DNA of 7,088 bases, from assembly GCA_016839665.1 (NCBI GenBank), contig JAEOTU010000379.1, positions 1 to 7,088 on the forward strand, in the 5' to 3' direction. This DNA comes from Candidatus Hodarchaeota archaeon (lineage in GTDB: Archaea; Asgardarchaeota; Heimdallarchaeia; Hodarchaeales; Hodarchaeaceae). The notes under the pieces were generated by a model. It was not told the origin of the DNA, searched no databases, and worked only from the letters and a program-made list of their open reading frames with translations. The translations under genes and the position numbers were made by a program. Within the stretch, counting starts at the first letter, position 1. Every line of letters starts with the position of its first letter. Shown here in pieces: positions 6,368 through 7,088 of this stretch.

Positions 6368-7088
6368 ATGCTTTCATCACGAGGCGCTTTCATTGCAATC
6401 GGTGGAATCTTACTAATATCAGTAGGATTAAGTGCAAAGGGAATTGGAACCGTTTCTACAATGCTTCCTATCCTATTCGGGGGAGAAGGGATTACCCAAC
6501 AATCTGGAGAAGAGGGAACAATAGGTTATCCAGAAGGAATGGAAGTGCTAGAAGTATTTGATATACTGAATAGCTCTCCAATTGTGGAATATGGTATGTT
6601 TCTAGGCACACTATTACTTCTAGCAAGCGTTATTGGCCTTCCATTTTTCCGTGCATCAGCTAATGCCTCCCTCATTCGGGTTACACGGACTGTTGACCGA
6701 GAAAAAGCTTTTGCGGGGGAATACGTCCACGTTACAGTGAAAATTGAAAATACTGGACGACGACGAATGGATTTTCTCGAGATTTATGATGCCATTCCAG
6801 ACATGTTTGAAATTGTATTAGGTGAGAACTTTATTATCACTCAACTCGCAGGTAGAGAAACCAAAGAGTTCTCATATATTATCCAGGTGAGCACAAGAGG
6901 TGTTTATCGCATTGGGCCTGTCAAGGTCATCATCCACGATAGATTAGGGTTCTACTTTGAAGAAGATATACGACATTTCTACACTGAAATTCTCTGCTAC
7001 CCCTCATATGAGGATATACGACGAATGGAGGCATTAAGTAAACGTCGGCAACAAGGAAAGATGTTTGGAGCTCATAAAACTAAACAGA
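6368..7088 (+). CDS. DUF58 family membrane protein (3' partial)
   Basis: The gene starts at an ATG that directly follows an in-frame TGA, with AGGTG nine bases upstream. It runs open to the window end, giving 240 residues. TM1 is about residues 7-22 (FIAIGGILLISVGL), and TM2 is about 77-94 (MFLGTLLLLASVIGLPFF). Between them is a loop of roughly 50 residues with a Gly/Glu-rich part (GEGITQQSGEEG). From about 100 the cytosolic beta-rich domain follows: VTRTVDREKAFAGEYVHVTVKIEN, then TRGVYRIGPVKVIIHDRLGF (177-195) and YPSYEDIRRMEAL, which are hallmarks of DUF58 proteins. The conserved H-x-x-x-x-x-G-x-x-x-F-x-x-x-R-E-Y core and the VWA-like part should begin just past the cut at GAHKTKQ. DUF58 proteins are the usual membrane partners of MoxR ATPases. 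A transglutaminase-like gene often follows such pairs, but nothing downstream is visible. Confidence 0.93.
   Translation, partial: MLSSRGAFIAIGGILLISVGLSAKGIGTVSTMLPILFGGEGITQQSGEEGTIGYPEGMEVLEVFDILNSSPIVEYGMFLGTLLLLASVIGLPFFRASANASLIRVTRTVDREKAFAGEYVHVTVKIENTGRRRMDFLEIYDAIPDMFEIVLGENFIITQLAGRETKEFSYIIQVSTRGVYRIGPVKVIIHDRLGFYFEEDIRHFYTEILCYPSYEDIRRMEALSKRRQQGKMFGAHKTKQ

Noticed and set aside
6364..6561. 65-codon frame beginning with TTG
   Set aside because: It is an out-of-frame shadow of the DUF58 gene, which begins at 6368 in another frame and shows clear family motifs; the shadow is an Arg/Asn-rich sequence without any.

Overview
The window is a gene-dense, AT-rich stretch with every gene on the + strand. 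It looks like accessory or envelope-related chromosomal DNA from an archaeon. The reasons are a membrane-anchored surface protein with many N-x-S/T sequons and Ig-like repeats, next to a MoxR ATPase / DUF58 / DUF4350 / DUF4129 gene group of the kind seen in archaea as well as bacteria. An Asgard or other mesophilic archaeon is my best guess. It is inferred from protein style only: there is no rRNA, tRNA or lineage marker here.

Layout: (1) 3-2654 is the C-terminal 883 residues of a very large cell-surface protein whose beginning lies upstream of the window. It has an N-terminal beta-rich region, about six Ig-like modules (three of them exact-length 107-residue tandem repeats) and a C-terminal membrane anchor. 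(2) 2659-2757 is a possible 32-codon gene. (3) 2843-3349 encodes a one-TM protein with a DUF4129-type cytosolic domain. (4) 3349-3405 is an 18-codon mini-ORF that overlaps the stop of the gene before it and the start of the gene after it. (5) 3399-5189 encodes a DUF4350-type protein with two TM segments, a large external domain and a basic cytosolic tail domain. (6) 5243-6298 encodes a complete MoxR-family AAA+ ATPase with an acidic C-terminal tail. (7) 6368 to the window end encodes the first 240 residues of a DUF58 protein, cut off as its conserved core begins.

The last four main genes are separated by only 49-69 bases and probably form one functional unit. In the known pattern of MoxR/DUF58 loci, the soluble AAA+ ATPase acts as a chaperone-like remodeller on a membrane-bound DUF58 (VWA-like) partner. 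DUF4350 and DUF4129 proteins are recurrent membrane partners. The substrate is unknown. The adjacent Ig-repeat surface protein is a reasonable candidate client, but that is inference from position only. No gap of 300 bases or more lacks a gene, and no RNA gene, CRISPR array or mobile element was seen.
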